NCBI RefSeq assembly: GCF_013131805.1
Contig: NZ_JABJRC010000002.1
Span: 434,001-498,000, forward strand
Origin: Kribbella sandramycini
Lineage (GTDB): Bacteria > Actinomycetota > Actinomycetes > Propionibacteriales > Kribbellaceae
Reading direction: 5' to 3'
Length of the DNA: 64,000 nucleotides
Part shown: one piece after another, positions 52,998 through 61,248 of the stretch
Layout of the letters: each line of letters starts with the position of its first letter
Position numbering within the stretch: position 1 is the first letter of the stretch
Position numbers and translations under genes: made by a program
The notes under the pieces: generated by a model
Told to the model about the DNA's origin: nothing
Seen by the model: the letters and a program-made list of their open reading frames with translations, nothing else
The model's database searches: none

Positions 52998-54161
52998 GTG
53001 AGCGAGCAGAGCAGCACGGGCAGGGCGGTACGGGACGTGGCGTTGCTGTTCGTGAAGCTGGGCGTGATCGCGTTCGGGGGGCCGGCCGCGCACACGGCGA
53101 TGATGCGCGACGAGGTGGTGCGGCGCCGGGGCTGGGTCTCGGATCAACGGTTCGCGGACCTGATGGGTGCGACGAACCTGATCCCTGGGCCGAATTCGAC
53201 GGAGCTCGCGATCCACCTCGGTTTCGACCGAGCCCGTTGGCGAGGTCTGGTCGTGGCCGGCGTGTGCTTCATTGTGCCGGCCGCGCTGATCGTCACGGCC
53301 CTGGCCTGGCTGTACGTGACCTTCGGCGAGACGCCGGCGGTGACGGGGGTGCTCTACGGGATCGTCCCGGCGGTGGTCGCGATCATCGCGCACGCCTTGT
53401 TCGGTCTGCTGCGGACTGTGATCAAGACCGTCTGGCTGGGTGTCCTGGCGGTGGGCGCGCTCGTGGCCTATCTGCTGGGTGTGAACGAGTTGCTGCTGCT
53501 GGCGGCGGGCGCAGTGCTCGCCGCGGCCGCGCACCTGCTGCGGCGCCGGATGCGCGACAACCTGCACAGCCTGTATCTCGCGCCGGTTGCCTGGCAGGTC
53601 GGGCAGACCGGACAGCCGATGGGCGCCGAGCCGCTCGGCGGTCACTTGCTGCAGCTGTTCACGACGATGCTGAAGATCGGTGCTGTCCTTTACGGCAGCG
53701 GCTACGTCCTGTTGGCCTTCCTGCGGGGTGAGTTCGTCGACCGGTTGGGCTGGATCAGCGAACAGCAGTTGATCGACGCCGTCTCCGTCGGCCAGGTCAC
53801 TCCCGGCCCGGTGTTCACGACCGCGACCTTCATCGGTTATCTGGTCGCCGGTCCGGCCGGGGCGTTCCTGGCGACGGTCGCGATCTTCCTGCCGTCGTTC
53901 GTGTTCGTCGGACTGCTGACCCGGTTGACCGACAAGCTGCGGTCCTCGGCCTGGACTTCTGTGCTGCTCGACGGCGTCAACGCGACTGCCCTGGCGCTGA
54001 TGGCCGGAGTGTCCTGGCAGCTCGCACGCACCGCGATCGTAGGCCCGGTCACCGCCTCGATCGCGGTGGTCACCTTGTTGCTGTTGTGGCGGACGAATCT
54101 CAACAACGCCTGGTACATCGCCGGCGGCGCGCTCATCGGTGTCGTCCACGCGCTGTTGTGA
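52998..54161 (+). CDS. chrA: Chromate transporter (CHR family)
   Basis: Integral membrane protein of 387 residues with the two homologous halves of a long-chain CHR transporter. The N half carries FVKLGVIAFGGPAAH and LIPGPNSTELAIHLG; the C half carries TMLKIGAVLYGSGYVLLAFL and VGQVTPGPVFTTATFIGYL. The paired FGGP and PGP motifs are diagnostic. Start is GTG at 52998 with GAGGG upstream. It exports chromate, or sulfate-like anions in some members. It sits intact among several decayed transporter genes. Confidence 0.92.
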   Translation: MSEQSSTGRAVRDVALLFVKLGVIAFGGPAAHTAMMRDEVVRRRGWVSDQRFADLMGATNLIPGPNSTELAIHLGFDRARWRGLVVAGVCFIVPAALIVTALAWLYVTFGETPAVTGVLYGIVPAVVAIIAHALFGLLRTVIKTVWLGVLAVGALVAYLLGVNELLLLAAGAVLAAAAHLLRRRMRDNLHSLYLAPVAWQVGQTGQPMGAEPLGGHLLQLFTTMLKIGAVLYGSGYVLLAFLRGEFVDRLGWISEQQLIDAVSVGQVTPGPVFTTATFIGYLVAGPAGAFLATVAIFLPSFVFVGLLTRLTDKLRSSAWTSVLLDGVNATALALMAGVSWQLARTAIVGPVTASIAVVTLLLLWRTNLNNAWYIAGGALIGVVHALL

Positions 54162-54173
54162 CTCGCTGATGAG

Positions 54174-54653
54174 TGACGGAGGTTGAGGCGGGTGTGGAGG
54201 CGGCGGAGGAAGACCTCGTAGTCCATGGCGAGTCCGTAGGCGACGCAGAACATGAGGACGGGAGCGGTGAGGTCGATCCTGCCGGTGACGGTAAAGTCGC
54301 CGAGGAGATGGCGGAGGTGGCCGCGCTGGAAGACGAGCACCATGGCGCCGAAGGTGGCGGTGGGGCTGAGGCCGGAGAGCAGGACGGTTGTGGTGCCGAT
54401 GATGATCAGTGCCGCGAGGGGAGCCGGTCGGCGACGCCTTGTTGGTGTCGCTCAGGACGGCGGCTGGTCCGGTGGTGAGGGCACTGCCGGGTGCGGTGAC
54501 GGCGCGGACGGCGGTAACGAGTGCGCCGTCGAGCCGGGACAGGTCTGTGGCGTAGCGCGCGACGGATTCGTTGCTGGGGGCACCTAGAAGGACGACGCCC
54601 AGTCCGATGACGGTCATCAGGGTGACGACGACCGGCCGCCGCATCACGGCCAC
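54174..54653 (-). pseudogene. MMPL-family transporter relic
   Basis: Minus-strand pieces of an MMPL/RND exporter: an N-terminal helix (RPVVVTLMTVIGLGVVLLG), then after a frameshift a C-terminal block (LSPTATFGAMVLVFQRGHLR and VLMFCVAYGLAMDYEVFLRR). Intact MMPL proteins have about 700 residues; roughly 160 remain in at least two frames. Non-functional. Confidence 0.82.
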
Positions 54654-54780
54654 CGCGATCCGTTACCACCCTGCCGGGGCCCGTCATTCCCGCCGGCTGC
54701 GCTCTACTGACCCTTGGGCCCGGCAACCATTTGCTGGCCGGACTGCGACAAGCCGGCGGTGGAGACGAGCTGCTGGTGAG

Positions 54781-54920
54781 CTATCCGCCGACGATCGTCT
54801 GGGCCGCGTACAGGGCCCCGACGACGACGGCCAGCCCGCCGAGCAGTAAGCGCAGTGCCTGCTCGGGAAGTTTGGGCTGGAAGTGTGTGCGCCTAGTGCG
54901 CCGCCGACCAGCCCGCCGAC
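54781..54920 (-). pseudogene. TauE/SafE-like transporter C-terminal fragment
   Basis: About 45 residues ending at TAG (54781) read FQPKLPEQALRLLLGGLAVV, typical of the C terminus of a TauE/SafE (TSUP) permease. A preceding GGLVGGALGA glycine-rich helix lies in another frame. The rest of the gene is absent. The fragment overlaps the start of the sigma-factor gene on the other strand. Confidence 0.6.
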
Positions 54921-55659
54921 CGTCGAGCTCTTCGAACGGCGGGAGCGCAGTACGGATCCGGAGGAGCAGCAACAGCTGCTGGAGCGGATCGTGGAGCTGA
55001 ATCTGGAGATCGCGAGCGGGATCGCGCATCGGTTCCGGGGCCGGGGGCCCGAGCTCGAGGATCTTGAACAAGTCGCGTTCCTCGGGCTGATGAAGGCGGC
55101 GACGAAGTACCGGCTCGCGGCGAACACGCCGTTCATCGGGTACGCCGTACCGACGATCCGGGGCGAGGTGAAGCGGTACTTCCGCGACTCGGCCTGGACG
55201 GTGCGGATCCCGCGGCGGCTGCAGGAGATCCAGGGCATGATCTCGGCCAAGCAACCGGAGCTCGAGCAGGATCTGGGACGTGAACCATCGATCGAGGAAC
55301 TGGCCGAGTTCCTGGAGATCGAAGTGCAGCTCGTCGATCAGGCAATGGCAGTCAAGGGCTGTTTCAACACGATGTCGCTGGATCGGCCGACGGGTGACGG
55401 TCTGCTGCTCGCGGACAGCGTGCCGGCCGAAGAAGACCAGACCGTTGACCAGCTGGAGGCAGTCGACATGCTGCAGCCCATCTTGGAGGACCTGGGGGCC
55501 CGTGACCGGCGGATTCTGGAGTTGCGGTTCGTCGAGGGCTGGAACCAGTCCGATATCGGTGCCGAGATCGGGGTCAGTCAGATGCAGGTGTCGCGGCTGC
55601 TGAAGCGAATTCTGGACGAGCTCCGGTGCCGGCTGGAGCCGATGCCGATGGCCGCCTGA
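54883..55659 (+). CDS. SigB/SigF-family RNA polymerase sigma factor (1)
   Basis: Group 3 sigma factor of 258 residues. Region 2 is IAHRFRGRGPELEDLEQVAF followed by YAVPTIRGEVKRYFRD; region 3 PRRLQEIQ; region 4 ends QSDIGAEIGVSQMQVSRLL. These are hallmarks of stress/sporulation SigB/SigF types. Start is taken as GTG 54883; the first 14 residues lie over the antisense TauE relic, so the native N terminus may have been replaced or the real start may be a few codons downstream. Convergent with a second sigma factor of the same family. No anti-sigma gene is adjacent. Confidence 0.9.
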   Translation: MCAPSAPPTSPPTVELFERRERSTDPEEQQQLLERIVELNLEIASGIAHRFRGRGPELEDLEQVAFLGLMKAATKYRLAANTPFIGYAVPTIRGEVKRYFRDSAWTVRIPRRLQEIQGMISAKQPELEQDLGREPSIEELAEFLEIEVQLVDQAMAVKGCFNTMSLDRPTGDGLLLADSVPAEEDQTVDQLEAVDMLQPILEDLGARDRRILELRFVEGWNQSDIGAEIGVSQMQVSRLLKRILDELRCRLEPMPMAA

Positions 55660-55783
55660 GATGATGGTCGAGTTGCCGCCGAGTCCGAGCTGTTCAGCTG
55701 ACGAGCAAGGCGGAGCGGGGTAGGTGGCGCGGGCGGGCAGACCCGGCCCGCCGTACTGGCTGCACTGCCCGCCCTGCGCCACC

Positions 55784-55806
55784 GCGGGCGCCCCATCGGC
55801 GCCCGC
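55784..55806. terminator. Bidirectional hairpin between the two sigma genes
   Basis: A 9-bp perfect inverted repeat GCGGGCGCC with a 5-base loop lies in the 158-bp spacer between the convergent sigma genes. It could terminate both transcripts. Confidence 0.55.
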
Positions 55807-55817
55807 GCACGGGCGTC

Positions 55818-56591
55818 TTAGCCGGAAGGCATCAGAGCCTGCTGCAGCCGGGCGATAATGTTCCCGAGCAACCGGGAGACCTGCATCTGGCTGAGTCTTA
55901 TCTCGGCGCCGATCTCGGCCTGGGTTCGGTGTTCGCTGAAGCGGCGCCGCAGGATCAGTTGCTCACGGGCGGGTAGACCGGCGACGGCTCGTTGCAGTGA
56001 TTCGATCTGGTCGACGAGTGCGTAGGTGTCGGCGGGATCGGGAAGCCGGTCCTGGAGACGGGCGTTCGGGCTCTCCACGAACAGCGGCGCGTCCAGGGAG
56101 CTGGGCTGGAAGCAGCCGCGGGCTCGATCGGCCTCGATGACGTCGTCGGCGCCGACGCCGATCTGGTCGGCGAGCTCGTGCACGGTCGGCTCCCGGTGAA
56201 GTACGGCGGTCAACTCCGCATGAGCGGTGTTCACACGGGCTTGGAGCTCCTGGAGACGGCGAGGAAGTTTGACCGCCCAGGCGTGGTCACGGAAGTGGTG
56301 CCGGATTCCACCGCGGATCGTCGGTACGGCGTACGAGCGGAAGTCGGAGCCTTCCGTCGGGCGATAGTTGTGTGCCGCCCGGACCAGGTACTCGTAGGCC
56401 ACTTGGTCGAGGTCTTCGTGGTCGACGCCGCGGCCGCGGTAGCGACGCGCCAGCGTCTGCGCGAGCGGTACGCCCGCCTCGACAGCTTCGGACAGCAGTT
56501 CTTGGCGAGGCGGACCGTCGACCTCGGCGGCGGAGCGGAACAGGCGCTCCATGGTTTCGGAGGCGCTTGTCAGCGGACGAGTCATCGACAC
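55818..56591 (-). CDS. SigB/SigF-family RNA polymerase sigma factor (2)
   Basis: Sigma factor of 257 residues, paralogous to the convergent gene: LARRYRGRGVDHEDLDQVAY, YAVPTIRGGIRHHFRDHAW, then AEIGAEIRLSQMQVSRLLGN at the C terminus. Start is GTG at 56591 (MSMTRPLTSAS) or the ATG two codons later. GGGTAC at 56662-56667 (minus strand) may be a SigB-type -10 element, but no clear GTTT -35 was seen. The pair probably arose by old duplication, because they differ throughout. Confidence 0.92.
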   Translation of the reverse strand: MSMTRPLTSASETMERLFRSAAEVDGPPRQELLSEAVEAGVPLAQTLARRYRGRGVDHEDLDQVAYEYLVRAAHNYRPTEGSDFRSYAVPTIRGGIRHHFRDHAWAVKLPRRLQELQARVNTAHAELTAVLHREPTVHELADQIGVGADDVIEADRARGCFQPSSLDAPLFVESPNARLQDRLPDPADTYALVDQIESLQRAVAGLPAREQLILRRRFSEHRTQAEIGAEIRLSQMQVSRLLGNIIARLQQALMPSG

Positions 56592-56676
56592 GGTGCCGGT
56601 GTCCTGTCTGGTGTCACCGGCGGTAGCAGCAGAGGTCGAACTGCGGCCGGGTTAAGTCTCGGTACCCACGCACAGC

Positions 56677-56691
56677 AAGGCGAATCGCCTT
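56677..56691. repeat. 15-bp palindrome upstream of sigma factor 2
   Basis: AAGGCGAATCGCCTT is a perfect 7-1-7 inverted repeat in the spacer between the APC permease stop and the sigma start. It could be an operator or the terminator of the APC operon. Confidence 0.45.
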
Positions 56692-56739
56692 TGCGCCCGG
56701 CTGGATCGTCGCCGTAGCCGTTGACCTCAAGGACGGGAA

Positions 56740-58041
56740 CTAGGCCCGATCCGCCGACGGGATCCGATCCCGTCGGCGGGCGGCTACCACGCCGAGTACC
56801 ACAGCAACCGCCAGCAGAATCGAGCCGCGGATCCAGACCTGCGCCTCGATTTGGGTGCAGAGCAGCAGGCACGACGCGATGCCGAGCACGGGCACGACGG
56901 TCGGCGCGCGGAAGTGTCGGTCGGCAATCCGGTCGCGGCGCAGCACGAGAACGGCCAGGTTGACGGCGGTGAACACGATGAGCAGCAAGAGGACGAGGGT
57001 GGCCGCCAGATCGGTGGTTTCGCCGGTCAGCGCGAGGACCACTGATAGTGCTCCAGTGACCGCGATCGCGACCCACGGCGTACCGCGGTTCGGTAGCAAG
57101 CGGGTGAGGACCGACGGCAGCAGGCCGTCCTGCGCCATACCGTAGGCCAAGCGGGACGACATGATTCCGGTCAGCAGTGCGCCGTTCGCGACCGCTACCA
57201 GCGCGACCAGGCTGAAGATCCACGTCGGTACGCCGCCGGCCGCGCGGACGACTTCGAGCAGCGGGCCGCTCGATGCGGCCAGCTGATCGGTCGGTACGAC
57301 GACACTCGCGACCAGACCGACCAGCAGATAGACGACGGCCGCGGTGGCGAGCGCGCCGAACAATGCTCGCGGATAAGACCTGCGCGGGTCCTTGGTCTCT
57401 TCGGCGATGTTGACCGAGGTCTCGAAACCGACGAAGGAGTAGAAGGCAAGCACCGCACCCGCGAGAGCCGCGGACAACGCGCCGGTGTCAGGACGACCGA
57501 GATCGGTCAGCCGGGACAGATCGCCTTCTCCCCGCGACATCACCCACGCGCCGAGCCCCACGATCAGCAGCAGACCGGAGACCTCGATCAGAGTCGCGAC
57601 GACGTTCGCACGCAGCGAGTCGCGGATGCCGTAGGCGTTGAGCAGTGCGAGGGCGGCCAGGAAGACGACTGCGACCAGGGCTACCGGCGCCGTCACGAAC
57701 TCCGTCAGGTAGTCGCCGCCGAAGGCGCGGGCGAGCGCGCCGACGGAAACGATGCCTGCGGCAAGCATGCAGAACCCGACCACGAACCCCGTGAATGGCC
57801 CGAAAGCCTTGTGCACATAGTGCGCCGAGCCCCCGGCCCGTGGGTACTTCGTCGCGAGTTCGGAGTACGACGTCGCAGTCAGCAACGCCAGACACAACGC
57901 GAGGACCAGTGGCAACCAAACCGCACCGCCCGACTCGGCCGCGACTTGACCTACCAGCACGTAGACGCCTGCGCCGAGCGTGTCGCCCAGGATGAACAAG
58001 TAGAGCAGCGGCGTGGTTACTTCGCGCTTCAGACCTGTCAC
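56740..58041 (-). CDS. APC-family amino acid permease
   Basis: Membrane transporter of 433 residues with about 12 helices, beginning LLYLFILGDTLGAGVYVLVG, the helix-1 signature of APC permeases (GxG). FYSFVGFETSVNIAEETKDP is the family loop in helix 6. Start is GTG 58041, overlapping the previous stop (GTGA), with AAAGGATC upstream; the open frame further upstream is the neighbouring gene read in another frame. Last gene of a three-gene coupled operon. Substrate is an amino acid or polyamine. A perfect 29-bp palindrome covers its last codons. Confidence 0.92.
   Translation of the reverse strand: MTGLKREVTTPLLYLFILGDTLGAGVYVLVGQVAAESGGAVWLPLVLALCLALLTATSYSELATKYPRAGGSAHYVHKAFGPFTGFVVGFCMLAAGIVSVGALARAFGGDYLTEFVTAPVALVAVVFLAALALLNAYGIRDSLRANVVATLIEVSGLLLIVGLGAWVMSRGEGDLSRLTDLGRPDTGALSAALAGAVLAFYSFVGFETSVNIAEETKDPRRSYPRALFGALATAAVVYLLVGLVASVVVPTDQLAASSGPLLEVVRAAGGVPTWIFSLVALVAVANGALLTGIMSSRLAYGMAQDGLLPSVLTRLLPNRGTPWVAIAVTGALSVVLALTGETTDLAATLVLLLLIVFTAVNLAVLVLRRDRIADRHFRAPTVVPVLGIASCLLLCTQIEAQVWIRGSILLAVAVVLGVVAARRRDRIPSADRA
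56751..56779. terminator. Perfect 29-bp palindrome at the 3' end of the APC gene
   Basis: A 14-base arm (CCGCCGACGGGATC), one central base and the exact complement cover the final codons of the APC gene, ending 8 bases from its stop codon. It may act as a terminator or mRNA-stabilising hairpin. Confidence 0.5.
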
Positions 58042-58733
58042 GCTGATCCTTTCGCCGGTGCATGGCCGCGCCCGCGGCGGCTGCCTTGGTAGGCGAGTTC
58101 GCGGATGGTGCGGAGCCAGGCCGGGGCGAGGCTCCAGCCGGGTGGGCAGTTCAGGACGGGGTCGAAGCGGTCGCCCGTGCCGTCCATGGCCGAGAGCAGC
58201 TTGAGATGGCCGATCGTCAACCAGTCGCCGGACTTGTCGGCCGTGGCCAGGACGAATGCGGCCGGAGCTCGACGCTCCAGCCCGTCGACTGAAGCGTGTC
58301 CGACCGATGCGCTGGGAGTGGCTCGAAGCCAGAACTGCCGGCCGTGGCGCTCGTACGGCGACAGCATCCCGTAGCAAGCGCCGCCCCAGTCGCCGGCCGG
58401 GATCGGGAGCCAGCGTGTCAGACGCCCCTGGCCCGCTGTGGACATGAGGAAGTCCCAAGGGCGGCCGTCGCGGATGACTCGGAAGGCCAGCCCGAGAACG
58501 TCGGCTCGTCCGTTCGGGGTTCCTGCTCCCTTGGTGAGGCGCGCGATCGCGTCGTACCGGCCGTCGGGGAGTGGGGCGACGGAAACGAGCTCGGCCTTGA
58601 AGGTCAGGCCGTGCGGGTGGAGCGCGGCGGCATGCCGGAGGGCTGCGAGGCGGCGAAAGGGCTCACGGATGAGAGACCCCGCGAGACGCGACAACCGTTC
58701 CATGGCGGATCGGTTCCCTGAGCGGCTCGTCAT
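58038..58733 (-). CDS. Uncharacterised protein, weakly catalase-like
   Basis: Protein of 231 residues. Segments such as HPHGLTFKAELVSVAP, AIARLTKGAGTPNGRADVLG and WDFLMSTAG recall proteins of the catalase superfamily that have lost most of the heme-binding half; I regard this as a weak match. It has no signal peptide. ATG 58733 overlaps the SDR stop (ATGA) and its stop overlaps the permease start (GTGA), so it is translated as part of the SDR-APC operon. A stress-related role fits the context but is not shown. Confidence 0.65.
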   Translation of the reverse strand: MTSRSGNRSAMERLSRLAGSLIREPFRRLAALRHAAALHPHGLTFKAELVSVAPLPDGRYDAIARLTKGAGTPNGRADVLGLAFRVIRDGRPWDFLMSTAGQGRLTRWLPIPAGDWGGACYGMLSPYERHGRQFWLRATPSASVGHASVDGLERRAPAAFVLATADKSGDWLTIGHLKLLSAMDGTGDRFDPVLNCPPGWSLAPAWLRTIRELAYQGSRRGRGHAPAKGSA

Positions 58734-59611
58734 GGGAGTGGATTGCCGCCGGTGACGCCGATTCGTTCACCGGTGATGTAGCTGGAGTCCGCGGAGGCGA
58801 GGAAGACGTACACCGACGCGAGCTCGGCCGGTTGGCCGGCGCGGCCGAGCGGGGTGTCGGCGCCGAACTGTTCGACCTTCTCCGGCGGCATCGTCGCCGG
58901 GATCAACGGAGTCCAGATCGGTCCCGGGGCGACGGCGTTGACCCGGATACCTTTCGGTGCGAGCTCCTGAGCCAGGCCCTTGGTGAAGTTCAGGATGCCG
59001 GCCTTCGAGGTCGCGTAGTCGAGCAACTGCGGTGACGGCTGGTATGCCTGGATCGAGGTCGTGTTGATGATCGCCGAGCCGGGGGAGAGGTGCGGGATCG
59101 CGGCCTTGCAGAGCCAGAACATGGCGTACAGGTTGGTTTTCAGGACGCGGTCGAACTGCTCGGTGGTGATGTCGGCGATCCCGCTCTGTGACATCTGGTA
59201 CGCCGCGTTGTTGACCAGGATGTCCACACCGCCGAGCTGCGAAACCGTCTGCTGGACGAGCTCGTCGCAGTGCCCTTCGTCCCTGATGTCGCCGGGGGCC
59301 AGGACCGCCTTCTGACCGGCGCCCTGGACGAGCCGAGCGGTCTCACGTGCGTCGGTCTCCTCGCTCTCCAGGTAGGAGATGAGGACGGCGGCGCCCTCGC
59401 GGGCGAAGGCGAGTGCGACCGCGCGCCCGATCCCGGAGTCGCCGCCGGTGATCAGCGCGCGCTTGCCGGTGAGCTTGCCGATGCCGCGGTAGGTGTCTTC
59501 GCCGTAGTCGGGGTGCTGATCCATCTCACGGCTCAGCCCAGGGTGCTCGAGCTGTTCCTGACCCTGCGTCTCTGGCCCTGGGTAGCGCTCGGTCGGATCT
59601 TGGTCGGACAT
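58730..59611 (-). CDS. Short-chain dehydrogenase/reductase (general stress protein 39-like)
   Basis: NAD(P)-dependent SDR of 293 residues. The cofactor motif TGGDSGIGRAVALAFAREGA, the NNAA motif (DILVNNAAYQ) and the catalytic YATSK are present. A long N-terminal arm (YPGPETQGQEQLEHPGLSRE) is typical of the YdaD/GSP39-type subfamily induced by general stress in Bacillus. Start is ATG 59611 after GAGGGAG; the frame extends upstream without an RBS. GGGTAC on the minus strand at 59656-59661 could be a SigB-type -10. First gene of a coupled operon with an unknown protein and an APC permease. Confidence 0.93.
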   Translation of the reverse strand: MSDQDPTERYPGPETQGQEQLEHPGLSREMDQHPDYGEDTYRGIGKLTGKRALITGGDSGIGRAVALAFAREGAAVLISYLESEETDARETARLVQGAGQKAVLAPGDIRDEGHCDELVQQTVSQLGGVDILVNNAAYQMSQSGIADITTEQFDRVLKTNLYAMFWLCKAAIPHLSPGSAIINTTSIQAYQPSPQLLDYATSKAGILNFTKGLAQELAPKGIRVNAVAPGPIWTPLIPATMPPEKVEQFGADTPLGRAGQPAELASVYVFLASADSSYITGERIGVTGGNPLP

Positions 59612-59792
59612 GCGCAGAACTCCCTCGTACGCCGGGAACGGATGCCGATGTCGCGGTACCCAGGGACAAATCAGGGGCGGCAACAGCTCAGAAGGTCCTC
59701 ATGCCCGTGGCGGCGCTCTGCGGCGCATGTCGGCTCTTGGTCGCGGGTACCGGCACCCGTCGCCGCGAGCAGCGTCAGAGAGGGCGTACACC

Positions 59793-60839
59793 ATGCGAGT
59801 CGTCGTCACCGGGGCCTCCGGCAACGTCGGTACGGCGCTGGTTCGCCGGCTGGGTGCGGATCAGCACACAGTGGTCGGGATCTCGCGCCGGCCACCGGAT
59901 CTGCCAGGCATCCAGTGGCACACCGCCGATCTGAGCAGTGACGAAGGCTCTGCGGAGCTGGTGCGGGCATTCGACGGGGCTGATGCGGTGGTGCATGCGG
60001 CGTGGGCCTTCCAGCCGTCGCATGATCTCAACTATCTACGGCGGATTGATGTCGGTGGCACCCGGCGGGTCCTGGAGGCTGTCGGGGAGGCCGGCGTACC
60101 CCACTTGATACACCTGTCGTCGATCGGCGCCTACGCTGCCAAGCGCAGTGAGCAGCCGGTGGGCGAAGACTGGCCGACCGACGGCATCGCGACCTCTTCG
60201 TACAGCCGGCACAAGGCCGCGGCGGAACGCCTGCTGGACGCTTTCGAAGGCGGATCGACAGTCGTCACCCGCATCCGCCCGGGCATCGTCGGCCAGCGTT
60301 CGGCGGGCAGCGCCTTCCTGCGATATGCCCTGCCCGCCGTAGTTCCGGCCAAGGCGCTCGACCTGGTGCGGGTGCTACCGCTCGACCGAGCCTTGGCGGT
60401 TCCGGTAGTCCATGCGGACGATGTCGCCGACGCGATCACCCGGGCGATCGAGCGCCGGATCGGCGGTGCTTTCAACCTCGCCGCGGCTGCACCGGTAACC
60501 GTCGACATGGTCGCGGCGGAACTGTCGGCCCGTAACTTCCACGTCCCGTACGCCGTACTGCGCGGGCTGCTCGCCGCGTCGTGGCGGACTCACCTGCAGC
60601 CGCTCAGCCCAGGTTGGCTCGACCTGGCCTACAGCGTTCCTTTGCTGAACACCGCCCGGGTCGAGCGCGAACTGGGCTGGAGGCCGAAGGTGCTCGCGCA
60701 CGTCGTCCTGCACGAGATCGTCGAGGGCCTGCGCGAAGCTGCGGCAGCACGTACGCCGGTTCTGCGCCCGCGCAGTGTGGTCAGCCAGGTGACCGAGGCG
60801 TTCCGGAGCGGCCCAGTCGCCCGGCGCCGCCGGACCTGA
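59793..60839 (+). CDS. NAD-dependent epimerase/dehydratase-family protein
   Basis: Extended SDR of 348 residues with Rossmann motif VVVTGASGNVGTALVRRLG and catalytic region SSIGAYAAKR followed by YSRHKAAAERLL. C-terminal helices resemble atypical/extended SDRs acting on sugars or isoprenoid-like substrates. Start is ATG 59793 (GAGGGCG upstream); the frame continues upstream to 59,610 without coding character. It is divergent from the SDR operon. GGGTAC at 59745-59750 lies 43 bases upstream and may be the -10 of a stress promoter. Substrate unknown. Confidence 0.88.
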   Translation: MRVVVTGASGNVGTALVRRLGADQHTVVGISRRPPDLPGIQWHTADLSSDEGSAELVRAFDGADAVVHAAWAFQPSHDLNYLRRIDVGGTRRVLEAVGEAGVPHLIHLSSIGAYAAKRSEQPVGEDWPTDGIATSSYSRHKAAAERLLDAFEGGSTVVTRIRPGIVGQRSAGSAFLRYALPAVVPAKALDLVRVLPLDRALAVPVVHADDVADAITRAIERRIGGAFNLAAAAPVTVDMVAAELSARNFHVPYAVLRGLLAASWRTHLQPLSPGWLDLAYSVPLLNTARVERELGWRPKVLAHVVLHEIVEGLREAAAARTPVLRPRSVVSQVTEAFRSGPVARRRRT

Positions 60840-60889
60840 CGCAGCCGTCCCTGCCCTATCCCGACTTCCTGGCGACCGCGGCGACGAGC

Positions 60890-61020
60890 TCGTGCGCCGT
60901 ACGCCGCCCCGTCGGCGAGGCGATTGACAGGGTCTCCACCGGCGTAGGTGTAGCGCAGCGGGTTGGTGGCTGCGGACGCACCAGCCCAGGCGTAGTTCTT
61001 CACCACGGAGTTCTTCGTCC
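60890..61020 (-). pseudogene. Displaced Rhs tip fragment
   Basis: Minus-strand fragment reading KNSVVKNYAWAGASAATNPL followed by LRYTYAGGDPVN. It matches two separated segments of the Rhs gene upstream (NSVVTNYAWAGG and ATVNPLRYA), joined by a deletion, and ends in a core-tip-like sequence different from the current one. It has no start. It lies just beyond the small membrane ORF, where an older C-terminal module would remain after replacement. Confidence 0.7.
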
Positions 61021-61083
61021 CGGCGTTGCCAGTTCGCCTGCAGCACCCGGTTGAATCACCAGGTACTGCAGGCGGGCTTAAGC

Positions 61084-61248
61084 CTACTGACCTTTGGGCT
61101 TGCGCTCACTGATGACCAGCGCTGACATCCCTATGAGGATGAGGGCTCCGCTAATGATCCCAGCTGTCTCACCTCGGACGATCGACCAGATGATGCCAGC
61201 AGCGGAGATGGTGATCAGGGCGGCCAGGAGGATGCTTCTGGGTCTCAT
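61084..61248 (-). CDS. Small two-helix membrane protein (54 aa), candidate Rhs immunity protein
   Basis: A short frame begins with ATG 61248, overlapping the Rhs stop codon as ATGA, and ends at TAG 61084. The 54 residues contain two hydrophobic helices (ILLAALITISAAGIIWSIV and IISGALILIGMSALVIS) and a basic C terminus (ERKPKGQ). Overlap with the stop implies translational coupling to the Rhs gene. In polymorphic toxin systems the gene directly after the toxin tip normally encodes immunity, and the short hydrophobic tip of this Rhs protein would suit a membrane partner. No family is recognised. Confidence 0.65.
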   Translation of the reverse strand: MRPRSILLAALITISAAGIIWSIVRGETAGIISGALILIGMSALVISERKPKGQ

